64,000 nucleotides of DNA from Lacicoccus alkaliphilus DSM 16010 (GTDB taxonomy: Bacteria; Bacillota; Bacilli; Staphylococcales; Salinicoccaceae): positions 48,973 through 112,972 of the forward strand of contig NZ_FRCF01000007.1 of assembly GCF_900142805.1 (NCBI RefSeq). The letters are read 5' to 3'. Within the stretch, counting starts at the first letter, position 1. Every line of letters begins with the position of its first letter. A program made the translations under genes and the position numbers. The notes beneath the pieces were generated by a model. It made no database searches, was not told where the DNA came from, and saw nothing but the letters and a program-made list of their open reading frames with translations. This document shows positions 24,762 to 33,657 of the stretch, piece by piece.

Positions 24762-26417
24762 ATGAATAATCCAAATCACATGCCACATTTAGTCAATTCG
24801 TTGCCTAAAGGAGTCACCGGCTTTACAACTTCCTCATACTTAGTTGCTTTGGAAGGATGGCGTAGAGGCTTAAAATTAAAATTCCATAATAATAAAAGGG
24901 GAGCAACAGCTATCTCCAGAGCTATAACATATTCACTGTCCGACGGGGAAAATGAATATCACTTTCTTTGTGCCAGAGGGCCAAAATCTCATAAAGATGC
25001 TATTGATGATGCAGAACATAAAAGCAATGCATATGAAGTTATGGAGAGAAATGGAGTTCCTGTACCTCAAAATAAAAAATTTGATTTTACTGAAACGTCT
25101 ATAGAAAAGATATGCGAATACGGTGAATCGCTAGGGTATCCATTAGTTGTAAAGCCTCCTAACATGGGGGCGGGACACGGGGTCGTAACTAATATAAACA
25201 CAAGAGAGCACCTCATTGAATCTCTTATACAAGTGAGGGAACATTACAATAAAAACAACGAGGTTATGATTGAGAAGTATTTTGAAAATGGGGTGGATTA
25301 CAGGTTTTATGTGATCAAAGATAAAGTTATCGGAGTATCAAAAAACTATTCCTCCTTTGTCAGAGGAGACGGAAGTAGCAATCTTGAACAATTAGTACAT
25401 AAAACAAATAAGATGATCAAAAACAGCCCAGGTATGCCTAGTAGAACAATTAAAATTGATGATTCAATGATTGAGTTCTTGAAAGAGAAAAATATGGACT
25501 TGGAATATATACCTGAAGATGGTAAAAGGGTTTTTGTAAGAAAGCATGGGACGTACTTAAGTAAACGTTTAAGCGTAGCATGTACTGAAGAAACATCTCC
25601 TAAATTAAAAAAATATGCAGTGGACGCACTTAACTCTTTCCCTGGACTGGCTTCCGGATCAGTTGATATGATTGTTAATGAAGAGAAGCAGGAAGCTATC
25701 GTCAATGAGATAAATACCAGGGGAGAAATCCAGATGCATACCTTGCCATTTGAGGGTAAATCTGTTGATGTACCAAAGCATATAATTGATTTTTATTTTC
25801 CTGAATCAAAAAAAATCAGTAATAATTTCAGATTTGAATATAAGCCGATTAAAGAGGCATTCCTGAACGGTTATGCAGATGAAATAACTATCCCTATGTA
25901 TCCGAAAGGTGAGCAATATCAAAAAAGATATAGTGTATACGGTGTGAACTTGAAGGCAGTCTACAGAGCTAAATTGCAACAACAAGCAGCCAAATTAAAC
26001 TTGAAGGGGCATATTGATGTACAGTCGACAAAGCGTTTGGAAATTAATTTGATAGGCAAGAAAAACCAAATTAATAAATTTGATCAATACCTGAACACTT
26101 TCTCAACGAGCAGGTCTAAAGTCAATAAAATAACTTCCACAGAACTTGAAAAATTTGAAGGTATTGCATCAATCAGCTTCGAAATTATAAATAATGAAAT
26201 GCCCAAAATAGAAAAAGCTCATAAAAGACTTCTAAAGAAATATGAAACCTTAAATAATGAAGTTGAAAGTGATAAAGAATCAAAAGATCAAGAAATAGCG
26301 GAACTGAAAAAGGAACTCGAAACGTACAAAAAGAGTTATAATGACATGAGGCGGAGTAGAAGTTGGCGTGTCACAAGTCCAGTTCGTAAGGTAAAATCCT
26401 TTCTAAAGAAGAAATGA
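24762..26417 (+). CDS. CphA-like ATP-grasp with degenerate acylphosphatase domain and C-terminal tail
   Basis: This 551-residue relative of the preceding gene has LEGWRRGL near residue 31. The ATP-grasp carries VVKPPNMGAGHGV near 128, the GDG loop (VRGDGSSNLEQLV) and the metal-binding VNEINTRGE. It departs from its relatives in lacking the NISxGGD block; the matching region reads HGTYLSKRLSV. The acylphosphatase-like region (about 390-480) has lost VGYR, reading NLKAVYRAKLQ, so activity is unlikely. A coiled coil (about 485-525) leads to SRSWRVTSPVRKVKSF and a lysine end. GAGAGG lies seven bases before ATG. The DNA from here to 30.2 kb is clearly AT-richer than the exporter genes. Confidence 0.83.
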   Translation: MNNPNHMPHLVNSLPKGVTGFTTSSYLVALEGWRRGLKLKFHNNKRGATAISRAITYSLSDGENEYHFLCARGPKSHKDAIDDAEHKSNAYEVMERNGVPVPQNKKFDFTETSIEKICEYGESLGYPLVVKPPNMGAGHGVVTNINTREHLIESLIQVREHYNKNNEVMIEKYFENGVDYRFYVIKDKVIGVSKNYSSFVRGDGSSNLEQLVHKTNKMIKNSPGMPSRTIKIDDSMIEFLKEKNMDLEYIPEDGKRVFVRKHGTYLSKRLSVACTEETSPKLKKYAVDALNSFPGLASGSVDMIVNEEKQEAIVNEINTRGEIQMHTLPFEGKSVDVPKHIIDFYFPESKKISNNFRFEYKPIKEAFLNGYADEITIPMYPKGEQYQKRYSVYGVNLKAVYRAKLQQQAAKLNLKGHIDVQSTKRLEINLIGKKNQINKFDQYLNTFSTSRSKVNKITSTELEKFEGIASISFEIINNEMPKIEKAHKRLLKKYETLNNEVESDKESKDQEIAELKKELETYKKSYNDMRRSRSWRVTSPVRKVKSFLKKK

Positions 26418-26438
26418 GTTCAGCTTAGAGCTGAAAAT

Positions 26439-26474
26439 AAAAGGTGAAAGCCACTTGATGGCTTTCACCTTTTT
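26439..26474. terminator. Bidirectional terminator between convergent genes
   Basis: A 15-bp stem (aaaaggtgaaagcca / tggctttcacctttt) with a 5-base loop has an A run on the left and a T run on the right, so it serves both flanking genes. Confidence 0.93.
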
Positions 26475-26477
26475 GCT

Positions 26478-28160
26478 TTACTGAGAACTTGACTCCATTA
26501 TTTTATAGCAGGCTATACATGCGCTGATATTATGTTGAGTAAAATCATTACGCAGAGTGATATCTTTAAACTTGTTATAAAATGCTCCTAGTGAGAGTGA
26601 CTTGTTCTGAAAATGCATGGTCGATTCTTCTCGCAATTGCATTTGTAATTGGAACTGTACACCTAAGATGATTGCATTTTTCATTCTCTCAGCTTCTGCT
26701 TCATAGCCAAATTCCTTCGCAATGGCATAAGCATTACTCAAACCTTCTGTGCGGCAGGCTACAGGGACTGACTTTGGTAAGGTGCCCGCCTGAGGAGGAT
26801 ACCCGCCGATAAACTCCATATCTTCAATATTATTTTCAGTATATTGCGTATCTATGATGGAATCGCTCATCATTAAAAGGTGTCTGATATAGATATCTTT
26901 TTTACGCAATCTGTACAATCCTTTCAATCCATAAAGAAGCCAATGATCATGGTGTATAGTTGATTTTGTAGCACCCTCGTTTTTGTTCAGGATAAGGTAG
27001 TCGGCAGCTTTTTCAGCAACATCCAACCATTCTTCATTGTTGTCCAAAGCATATAGCTTAGTCATGGCCAGTATTGCTTCGCCTATATAAAAATCTGAAA
27101 CGAAGTCGGTTATTTCGCCAGTACTGTAAATCTGTTTATGAACTTTGAAGTTACCAGTCTCATCCTGCATTTCCTTAATCCAGACAGCTAGCTCCTGCAT
27201 AAGAGAAAGATATTTTTTATCTTGGGTGATTTCTGTATAAGTTGCCAGAGCAACTATTGCCAGGCCATTTCCTCCAACTTTTACGACATCCCTTTCTACT
27301 ACAACCTTCCCTTTTTCATCCACTACTGGGTCTTTGACCTTATCTATAAGGTATTCAAGAGCTTTTTTGATATCTTCCATAATTTCTTCGTCCTGGGTTA
27401 ATTCATAAGTTTGAAGCATTGAAAATATTGTCCCGGCATGCCTCAGGATATTGTATTTTTTCTCTGCAGTATCCTCAGCTGGATCATAAGTATAAACGAA
27501 TTTCCCTCTTTTATTAACTACATGCTTGAAATAATTGTTCTTGGTAAGAAGAATTGCTTCTAATATGTCATCTTTTTCAATATTTTTAAAAATACGATGA
27601 CCACGTGTAAGTTCATGAAAATCTTTTCCGTTTGTATAGAATGTTTCTGTTCTAAACTTTATCGGCGTGCCGATTTCATTAAATGATATATCATCCCATT
27701 TTTGTTTTATAGCATTATTCATATTCTTGGCATCTATCTTTCTGTCGGAAACGATATTGTATCCTGTGATTTCGAGGGGGGTGAAAGATTTATCCAGGTC
27801 CCTATCGAAAGCCAGTCCATCTACTCCCTTGTTAAACAACAAGGTATCGTTTTCAATGTCGAAGTTTTTCTTGTTTTTAAATGGGATGATCCGGGTGACC
27901 ACCTCAAGTTTAAGATGGTCCGGTTTAAATACAAGTGGCTTTTCTGACCTATAAGTCTCCAATGCTTCATTGAGGGCATCTACAAAGGCCTCCGCTTGGC
28001 CTCTTACTACATAAGCTTTACTATTACTTTCATTAAACGAAAGGAAAACGGTGAATTTCCCATTAACTTTGTACTTTTCTTCATTGAAATTTATAGAGCT
28101 GGCCTTTAATCTTTTATCAGTCGTTATAGCTCTGTACAAATCTTTCATAACATTTTCCAT
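26478..28160 (-). CDS. Unknown protein: AMMECR1-like N-terminus and helical-toroid-like C-terminus
   Basis: This 560-residue protein has no signal peptide or membrane segment. Residues 1-200 resemble AMMECR1-type domains in layout: a Val/Phe strand, LEVVTRIIPF, then GVDGLAFDRDLDKSFTPLEI and a final ETFY strand. Residues 230-560 have repeated helix pairs of the kind found in (alpha/alpha)6 toroid enzymes: GGNGLAIVALATYTEI, FYIGEAILAMTKLYAL, HHDHWLLYGLKGLYRL and GGYPPQAGTLPKSVPVACR. Such toroids include sugar epimerases, glycosidases and lyases. A cytoplasmic enzyme acting on the polymer or its precursor is possible. Both domain calls rest on pattern resemblance only. It is opposite in direction to the surrounding ATP-grasp genes. 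Confidence 0.6.
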   Translation of the reverse strand: MENVMKDLYRAITTDKRLKASSINFNEEKYKVNGKFTVFLSFNESNSKAYVVRGQAEAFVDALNEALETYRSEKPLVFKPDHLKLEVVTRIIPFKNKKNFDIENDTLLFNKGVDGLAFDRDLDKSFTPLEITGYNIVSDRKIDAKNMNNAIKQKWDDISFNEIGTPIKFRTETFYTNGKDFHELTRGHRIFKNIEKDDILEAILLTKNNYFKHVVNKRGKFVYTYDPAEDTAEKKYNILRHAGTIFSMLQTYELTQDEEIMEDIKKALEYLIDKVKDPVVDEKGKVVVERDVVKVGGNGLAIVALATYTEITQDKKYLSLMQELAVWIKEMQDETGNFKVHKQIYSTGEITDFVSDFYIGEAILAMTKLYALDNNEEWLDVAEKAADYLILNKNEGATKSTIHHDHWLLYGLKGLYRLRKKDIYIRHLLMMSDSIIDTQYTENNIEDMEFIGGYPPQAGTLPKSVPVACRTEGLSNAYAIAKEFGYEAEAERMKNAIILGVQFQLQMQLREESTMHFQNKSLSLGAFYNKFKDITLRNDFTQHNISACIACYKIMESSSQ

Positions 28161-28492
28161 GTCTCTTTATCCTCCAATAGTTGCATAAGTAAAACTGTTT
28201 TAATTAACTCAGACATATTGAAAATTAAATTCCCAAACCATACAATTCAATATTTAAAATGCTGTCGGAGTTAAATGACTCGTAGTAATATTAGATATAA
28301 ATCCAGAATAATTATATCATAATAGGCACTGCTACACTATATTCAGGGGCTACACAGATAAGGTTGATTTTAATATATATTCCCTTATCCTCCGGTATAA
28401 TGGGTATAATAATAATGGTAAAGCAGTATATATAGTTCAGTTTACTAGCCATGATAATGTTAGTAAGTAAATAAACCCTAAAGGTGATGTAG
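28161..28492. other. AT-rich divergent intergenic region
   Basis: This region separates the toroid-like gene from a divergent ATP-grasp gene. TATAAT occurs at 28396-28401 and again at 28405-28410 on the plus strand, probably marking the promoter for the downstream gene, but no convincing -35 is at the right distance. I see no gene in it. Confidence 0.5.
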
Positions 28493-29878
28493 ATGAATAA
28501 ACATATCAAAGATGATGAATATTTTAAATCGCTCGGAGTAGATATAAAGGCAGCACGATTTAAAAGATATAAAAAGGCAGGCTTATTGGATGAAGTTGAT
28601 GAAACTTTTGTGGAAGAAGCTAAGCAGTATTGGATGCAGCGTTATAATAATAAATTAGATCCTGTACTTCACATAGCGTTTATGAATCTTACAGGAAAAA
28701 AAGATCCAAGAGTCGCTTTTTATACGACGGTCAGAAGTGAAATCATTCCTTTTTTCAATGATCAGAGGATGAGAGATGCATACAGAGATAAGAACATATA
28801 TGATTTACTGATACCGACAGAAAGATCGGTCGTGACAGTACTAAAGCGAGTTCATGGTTTATATTTTGACACTGATAATAATTGTTTGGACAAAGCAGAT
28901 GTAGAGGAAACATTACTATCGTATAAAGAAGATTTCATCGTAAAGCCGAGTACTACTAATAATGGCGCAAGAGTCAACAAATTACAATATAAGGAAGATA
29001 CCTTACTCTTGAGTGGAGAAAAATTGAAGATTAAAACGCTTGAAGAGATATATGGTGGGGATTTTGCTGTTCAAAAAGTTATTAAACAACATCCCACTAT
29101 GGCGTCGCCTCACCCTTCATCTGTAAATACATTAAGGATGGTCACCTTCAGGTGGAAGAATGAAATAAGATACCTGTTGACATTCGCCAGATTCGGCTCA
29201 AATAATGGGGTGCAGGATAATGCGGGAACAGGAGGGCTTTGCCTAGGTGTGACAGATGAAGGCAAATTCATGGATAAGGCAATTGATGAAGATTGCAATG
29301 TTTATTCAGAACATCCCACAACTGGTTTCCCATTTAAAGATTTGGACTCTGTCCCGAATTTTGAGGATTTTAAGCAATTTGTTATAGATCAACATAAAAA
29401 CATTCTGCATCATGATCTAGTATCCTGGGATATAGTAGTAGGGGTCGATGGTTTGCCTATATTTCTTGAAGCGAATTTCAGCGGGGCTACATGGCTTTAT
29501 CAGTTAGCTTCACAAAAACCCCTATTTGGAGACCTTACGGAAGAAGTACTTGAACATGTTTATCAGGAGAGAAATGATAAAAATTCCCCTCGAAGAAAAT
29601 CTTTATCGACTAATATAAGTAAGAAAGGAAGCAGCAAGAAATCCAAAAGAAAGACGAGTCAAAGACATAGTAAGAACGAACTATCAGAACCCTCCAAGGG
29701 TTTTTCAGATAAGGGGTCAAGTTATAAAAATGAACTAAAGCAACTTCAAGGTGAGAATGATCGATTGATGAAAGAAAGAGATAGATATAAGAAAGAGTAC
29801 AGCAATATAATGAAAAGCAGCAGTTGGCGTATGACTATGCCATTACGTAAGATAAGTTCGTTATTAAGAAAAAAATGA
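28493..29878 (+). CDS. Sugar-transfer-associated ATP-grasp protein with C-terminal tail (copy 1)
   Basis: This 461-residue protein resembles the sugar-transfer-associated ATP-grasp family, found in polysaccharide loci. The N-terminus has RFKRYKKAGLLDEVDETF and a DPVLHIAFMNLTGKKDPR segment shared by all three copies here. The ATP-grasp core has IVKPSTTNNGARV near residue 150, HPSSVNTLRMVTFRW near 205, DNAGTGGLCLGV, and HHDLVSWDIVVGVDG followed by the metal-binding FLEANFSGA. A Lys/Ser-rich linker and coiled coil end in SSSWRMTMPLRKISSLL. The bound substrate is unknown. AAAGGTGAT precedes the ATG. It stands alone, flanked by terminators. Confidence 0.8.
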   Translation: MNKHIKDDEYFKSLGVDIKAARFKRYKKAGLLDEVDETFVEEAKQYWMQRYNNKLDPVLHIAFMNLTGKKDPRVAFYTTVRSEIIPFFNDQRMRDAYRDKNIYDLLIPTERSVVTVLKRVHGLYFDTDNNCLDKADVEETLLSYKEDFIVKPSTTNNGARVNKLQYKEDTLLLSGEKLKIKTLEEIYGGDFAVQKVIKQHPTMASPHPSSVNTLRMVTFRWKNEIRYLLTFARFGSNNGVQDNAGTGGLCLGVTDEGKFMDKAIDEDCNVYSEHPTTGFPFKDLDSVPNFEDFKQFVIDQHKNILHHDLVSWDIVVGVDGLPIFLEANFSGATWLYQLASQKPLFGDLTEEVLEHVYQERNDKNSPRRKSLSTNISKKGSSKKSKRKTSQRHSKNELSEPSKGFSDKGSSYKNELKQLQGENDRLMKERDRYKKEYSNIMKSSSWRMTMPLRKISSLLRKK

Positions 29879-29936
29879 TGTAACCATTCAATAAGGCTTT
29901 ATTAATATATTGATTAAATGATATTTATATTTCAAC

Positions 29937-29969
29937 GAATAATGGGAGTAAGATTCCATTATTCTTTTT
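29937..29969 (+). terminator. Terminator after the first sugar-transfer-type ATP-grasp
   Basis: An 11-bp stem with one mismatch (gaataatggga / ttccattattc) runs into a T-rich stretch. The following 240 bases to 30215 are AT-rich and contain no gene that I can support. Confidence 0.75.
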
Positions 29970-30215
29970 ATGGTTAGGATATTATATATATTTTCATTTC
30001 CGATTTTTTTCTGTTTTGGGAAGTGAGACAAATCATTATTAAAATTGATATACCCTTTTAATTAAAACCTCTTGTTTGAATAGTGAATTAATAGATTCGT
30101 ATTGATATAGGACACTTTTCCCCATGAAAGCTGCCTGCTTTGTGCTAAGTCATGATTAAAGGTTGTATATATTCTGTTAGGTGTCCGTAATTAGTATTAC
30201 AAAGGAGATTATAAA

Positions 30216-31859
30216 ATGCGAGAGAAGTCTGCGGAATGGCTCCCACATTTATCCGGGGAAATAGTTTCAGAAGCTCATGGTAATTACCTGGATGCTTATG
30301 TAGTGGCTTTAGAAGGCTGGAGAAGAGGGCTGACTCTGAAATGGCATGTTAAGGAATCCGGAAAGTTCCCTGAAATGAAGACATGGTTTGTAGATAAACC
30401 CGGCCAATTATTCTCTTTGGAATCTGACGACAAAACCCATTATTTCTTCAGGTCCCGTGGGGATAAAGTGACCAACGAGGCTGTGGAAATCGGCAGTGAT
30501 AAAGAAAGCACCAAGGAGTTACTTCAACACAAAGGGATAAAAATGCCTGAGGGCAGTATTTTTACTAAAGAAACCTCAGATGAAGCGATTTTAAGGCATG
30601 CTTCGGGAATGTCGTTTCCCATTGTCCTCAAGCCTACTGACGGAAGCTTCGGTAAAGGGGTCATCACTAATATAAAAAACAACGACGAGCTGAAAGAGGC
30701 CTTGGAATACGTAAGAGGAAAATTAAATTATTCCAATGTGTTATTGGAAGAGTATATTCCAGGTAAAGAGTACCGCATTTATGTCGTGGGAGACAAAGTG
30801 GTCGGGGCCATGAACAGGATTCCCGCGAATGTGACTGGTGACGGTGAGCATACTGTCCGATCATTAATACAAAGGAAGAATGGTGACCGGGCGCTCAACC
30901 CCAGGTTGAGGAGCTGTCCAATCATTATTGATGAGGAAGTTGAACGGTATTTATCAACACAGGATTTGTTTTTAGATTCAGTCTTGGACACAGGTGAGCA
31001 GGTTTTCCTCACTGAAAAAACGAATATCTCTATTGGCGGAGATCCGGTAGATGCATTTGATGATTTATCCGATGGTATCAAAGACTCGGCAGTAAGAGCG
31101 TTGCAGGCTGTACCCGGGTTAAGCCACGGCGCAGTCGATTTGATCGTCCATGAGGAGACATCAGAGCCATATATCATAGAATTGAATCCGACAGCCAATT
31201 TGGGAGGACTCCTTTATCCTATTGAGGGACAGGCGAGGGACATACCGAAAGAAATTATTGATTATTATTTCCCTGAAACCCAAGATGCTTTAAGGAAAAC
31301 ATCAATAGTATATTTTGATTATAGAGAAGTGCTCACCCCCCTGCAGGATAAAACTGCATACAACACGAAGGTCGTTCAGTTTGATTACGATGAGATTCAC
31401 ACCAGAAAATTTATCATTCACGGAGACGTTAAATCCTTTGTGTTTCATAAATGGATCAAATCAAAAGCGAAAGCTTCCGGGCTTCATGGCTTTGCCAGCC
31501 TTAAACCCGACGAGAGTCTTGAGATAGTGGTGGCAGGGGTAGACCAAGAACTGGTACATCAATTCCGGGACATTTTGCTGGAAAATGACGGGGGCTTCAA
31601 CATCAACGAAGTAAAAGAAGAAAACTATAATGAAACGATAAAAATTGGATTTGAAATTGAAGGTGAATATAAGGAGTTACTGAACAACTATAAGACCGTC
31701 CAAAGAAACCTTGAGTCATCGAAAAAAGAATTGAAGAAATTGGAAAAACAGTATTCGAACATGCTGAACAGCCGGGCATGGAAATTGACTAGACCTGTCA
31801 GAACAGTGTCCGGAACTATAAAGAAAATGTATCAGCGTATCACTAAAAATTCCCATTGA
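30216..31859 (+). CDS. CphA-like ATP-grasp with degenerate acylphosphatase domain and tail
   Basis: This 547-residue protein repeats the locus architecture. LEGWRRGL is near residue 32. The ATP-grasp (about 95-355) has IVLKPTDGSFGKGV, LLEEYIPGKEYRIYVVG, NVTGDGEHTVRSLIQRKN, TNISIGGDPVDAFDD and the metal-binding IIELNPTANLGG. The acylphosphatase-like part (about 395-490) reads FVFHKWIKSKA where VGYR would be, but keeps the LHGF strand. A coiled coil of about 30 residues precedes SRAWKLTRPVRTVSGTI. AAAGGAG lies nine bases before ATG. It is closest to the 23152 gene in its first half. The amino acid or glycan substrate is not known. Confidence 0.83.
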   Translation: MREKSAEWLPHLSGEIVSEAHGNYLDAYVVALEGWRRGLTLKWHVKESGKFPEMKTWFVDKPGQLFSLESDDKTHYFFRSRGDKVTNEAVEIGSDKESTKELLQHKGIKMPEGSIFTKETSDEAILRHASGMSFPIVLKPTDGSFGKGVITNIKNNDELKEALEYVRGKLNYSNVLLEEYIPGKEYRIYVVGDKVVGAMNRIPANVTGDGEHTVRSLIQRKNGDRALNPRLRSCPIIIDEEVERYLSTQDLFLDSVLDTGEQVFLTEKTNISIGGDPVDAFDDLSDGIKDSAVRALQAVPGLSHGAVDLIVHEETSEPYIIELNPTANLGGLLYPIEGQARDIPKEIIDYYFPETQDALRKTSIVYFDYREVLTPLQDKTAYNTKVVQFDYDEIHTRKFIIHGDVKSFVFHKWIKSKAKASGLHGFASLKPDESLEIVVAGVDQELVHQFRDILLENDGGFNINEVKEENYNETIKIGFEIEGEYKELLNNYKTVQRNLESSKKELKKLEKQYSNMLNSRAWKLTRPVRTVSGTIKKMYQRITKNSH

Positions 31860-31881
31860 ACCCCCAATATCAAAAAGTCCA

Positions 31882-31909
31882 CCCCGATCATTTACAGGAT
31901 CGGGGTTAT
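31882..31909 (+). terminator. Terminator-like hairpin
   Basis: An 8-bp stem (ccccgatc / gatcgggg) with an 8-base loop is followed by a short T-rich run. It probably separates the gene at 30216 from the next transcription unit at 32035. Confidence 0.7.
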
Positions 31910-32034
31910 TACGTTACCAGCCGCTTTCACGAAAAGTTTTATAAATGATTGATTTAGTATTATAATTTAACTTAATATACGAGAAATCAGTCCATCATTG
32001 CTAATATCAGGGATGGCTGAAAAGGAGTGGCATT

Positions 32035-33624
32035 ATGAGGACAGAAGAACTCGATTTAACGGAAGATATAATGAAGGCTTATCCTGAGGAAGCTCACGGC
32101 CCCAGTTTAATCATGCACAGTATAGTCCTGGAGGCTTGGAGGAGGGGCATCAAGGTTAAGTTTTTAACTGCTTATGTTAAGAATCAGATTAAAATCAGGT
32201 ATGTATTATCCTATAAAGGGGAAGAGTTCAGGTTCCAGCTTTCACTGGGCGATAAAGTTTCAAGAGAGGCAAGAAGAATCGGTAAAAGTAAAGAGCTGAC
32301 AAAGAAACACCTTTCAGAAGCGGGTGTTTCGGTGCCTGAAGGTAAAGTGATCAACGTTCAGGACGCAGATTATACGGAAGTGATCAGCTATGCAGATCAG
32401 CTTGGCTATCCCGTCATCGTAAAACCTGCGCATGCCAGCCTTGCAATTGGAGTGAGGACGAATATCCATGATGTCGACGGATTGACTTCAGCACTGGACT
32501 ATGTTCACTCGGAACTTGGTTATAATGATATAATTATTGAACGTCATGCACGAGGCAGTGATACAAGGTCTTATGTTGTCGGTGGGGAAGTCATAGGCGC
32601 TTTTAAGAGAGTTCCTGCCAACATAGTCGGGGATGGTAAAAGCAGCATCAAAGAGCTGGTTGAAAAGAAAAACAGATACCGCAGCATCAACCCGCATTTA
32701 AGCCACAACTTGATTGAAATTAATGATGACCTCATAAGTTACATCAGCAATCAGGGGTATGATATGGATGTTGTACTTAAAAAGGATAAGAAGGTATATT
32801 TAAGTGACAGTACATTTGCCAAAGATAATTCAGAAACTGTGGATATAACTGATGAAATAACGGAAGACTTTAAAGAAACGGCAGTCAATGCAGTCAAACA
32901 TATCCCTGGGATGGAACTGGCCGGAGTGGATATAATGATGGATCAGGAAAAAGATCAAAACTATGTCCTGGAAGTCAATTGCAGACCTAATATCGGCGGC
33001 CATCTTTTTCCGGTTCAAGGTGAAAGCAGAGATGTGCCAAAAGCGATCATCGATTATTATTTCCCGGAGACAACAGGAATTGAAAAGGGGATAAATAAGT
33101 ATTTCACCTATGATTTCGAAAGTATCGTCAATTTTCTCAGGAAGGGTATAGTGAAAGAAGTCACTTTACCTCCACTTCCGAAAAAGAATATTGTAAATAA
33201 GCACATAATAATCACGGGTGATGCAGAGCCTTTTAAGAACCGGATCTTCAGATCTGCGGTCGGTCACAGGCTTGGTGGTCATCTTCAGCAGTTGGACCAT
33301 CAAAAGTATAAATTGGTTGTCGCCGGCCCAAGGAAACGGGTGGAGAGTTACCTGGAGATGTTGACGAAACTTCCACAGATCAAGGCAGAAATCATCGATG
33401 AAAACAAGTGGGACACTTTACTCATGTATAAGTTTGAAGCAGTTGAGGAAATGCGAGGTCAATCGAGTGGAACCCAGGGCGGTTATGAAAAGGAAAATTT
33501 AAGATTGATTAAAGAAAACGAGAGACTGAAAAAAGAAATCGCTAAATTAAAAGAGAGTACATCGTGGAAAGTCACAGGACCTCTGAGGAAAATTGGGGAA
33601 ATGAGAAAGAACAATCGAAATTAG
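32035..33624 (+). CDS. CphA-like ATP-grasp with degenerate acylphosphatase domain and tail
   Basis: This 529-residue protein carries the variant LEAWRRGI near residue 32. The ATP-grasp has VIVKPAHASLAIGV in place of the glycine-rich loop seen in relatives, so its ATP contacts may differ. It keeps NIVGDGKSSIKELVEKKN, GVDIMMDQEKD and the metal-binding LEVNCRPNIGG. The NISxGGD block is replaced by DSTFAKDNSETVDI. The acylphosphatase-like region has no catalytic Arg-Asn pair (PFKNRIFRSAVG). It ends with a short coiled coil and STSWKVTGPLRKIGEM. AAAGGAG precedes ATG. The next gene starts 34 bp downstream, and 32035-36920 reads as one operon of three genes. Confidence 0.82.
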   Translation: MRTEELDLTEDIMKAYPEEAHGPSLIMHSIVLEAWRRGIKVKFLTAYVKNQIKIRYVLSYKGEEFRFQLSLGDKVSREARRIGKSKELTKKHLSEAGVSVPEGKVINVQDADYTEVISYADQLGYPVIVKPAHASLAIGVRTNIHDVDGLTSALDYVHSELGYNDIIIERHARGSDTRSYVVGGEVIGAFKRVPANIVGDGKSSIKELVEKKNRYRSINPHLSHNLIEINDDLISYISNQGYDMDVVLKKDKKVYLSDSTFAKDNSETVDITDEITEDFKETAVNAVKHIPGMELAGVDIMMDQEKDQNYVLEVNCRPNIGGHLFPVQGESRDVPKAIIDYYFPETTGIEKGINKYFTYDFESIVNFLRKGIVKEVTLPPLPKKNIVNKHIIITGDAEPFKNRIFRSAVGHRLGGHLQQLDHQKYKLVVAGPRKRVESYLEMLTKLPQIKAEIIDENKWDTLLMYKFEAVEEMRGQSSGTQGGYEKENLRLIKENERLKKEIAKLKESTSWKVTGPLRKIGEMRKNNRN

Positions 33625-33657
33625 ATGAGCGATTGTTTTTGAAAGGAAGTTTTCGAT

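Noticed and set aside
30110..30186. Long-range pairing ggacac / gtgtcc in the leader of the gene at 30216
   Set aside because: The six-base arms are 65 bases apart with no supporting inner stems, which is expected by chance.
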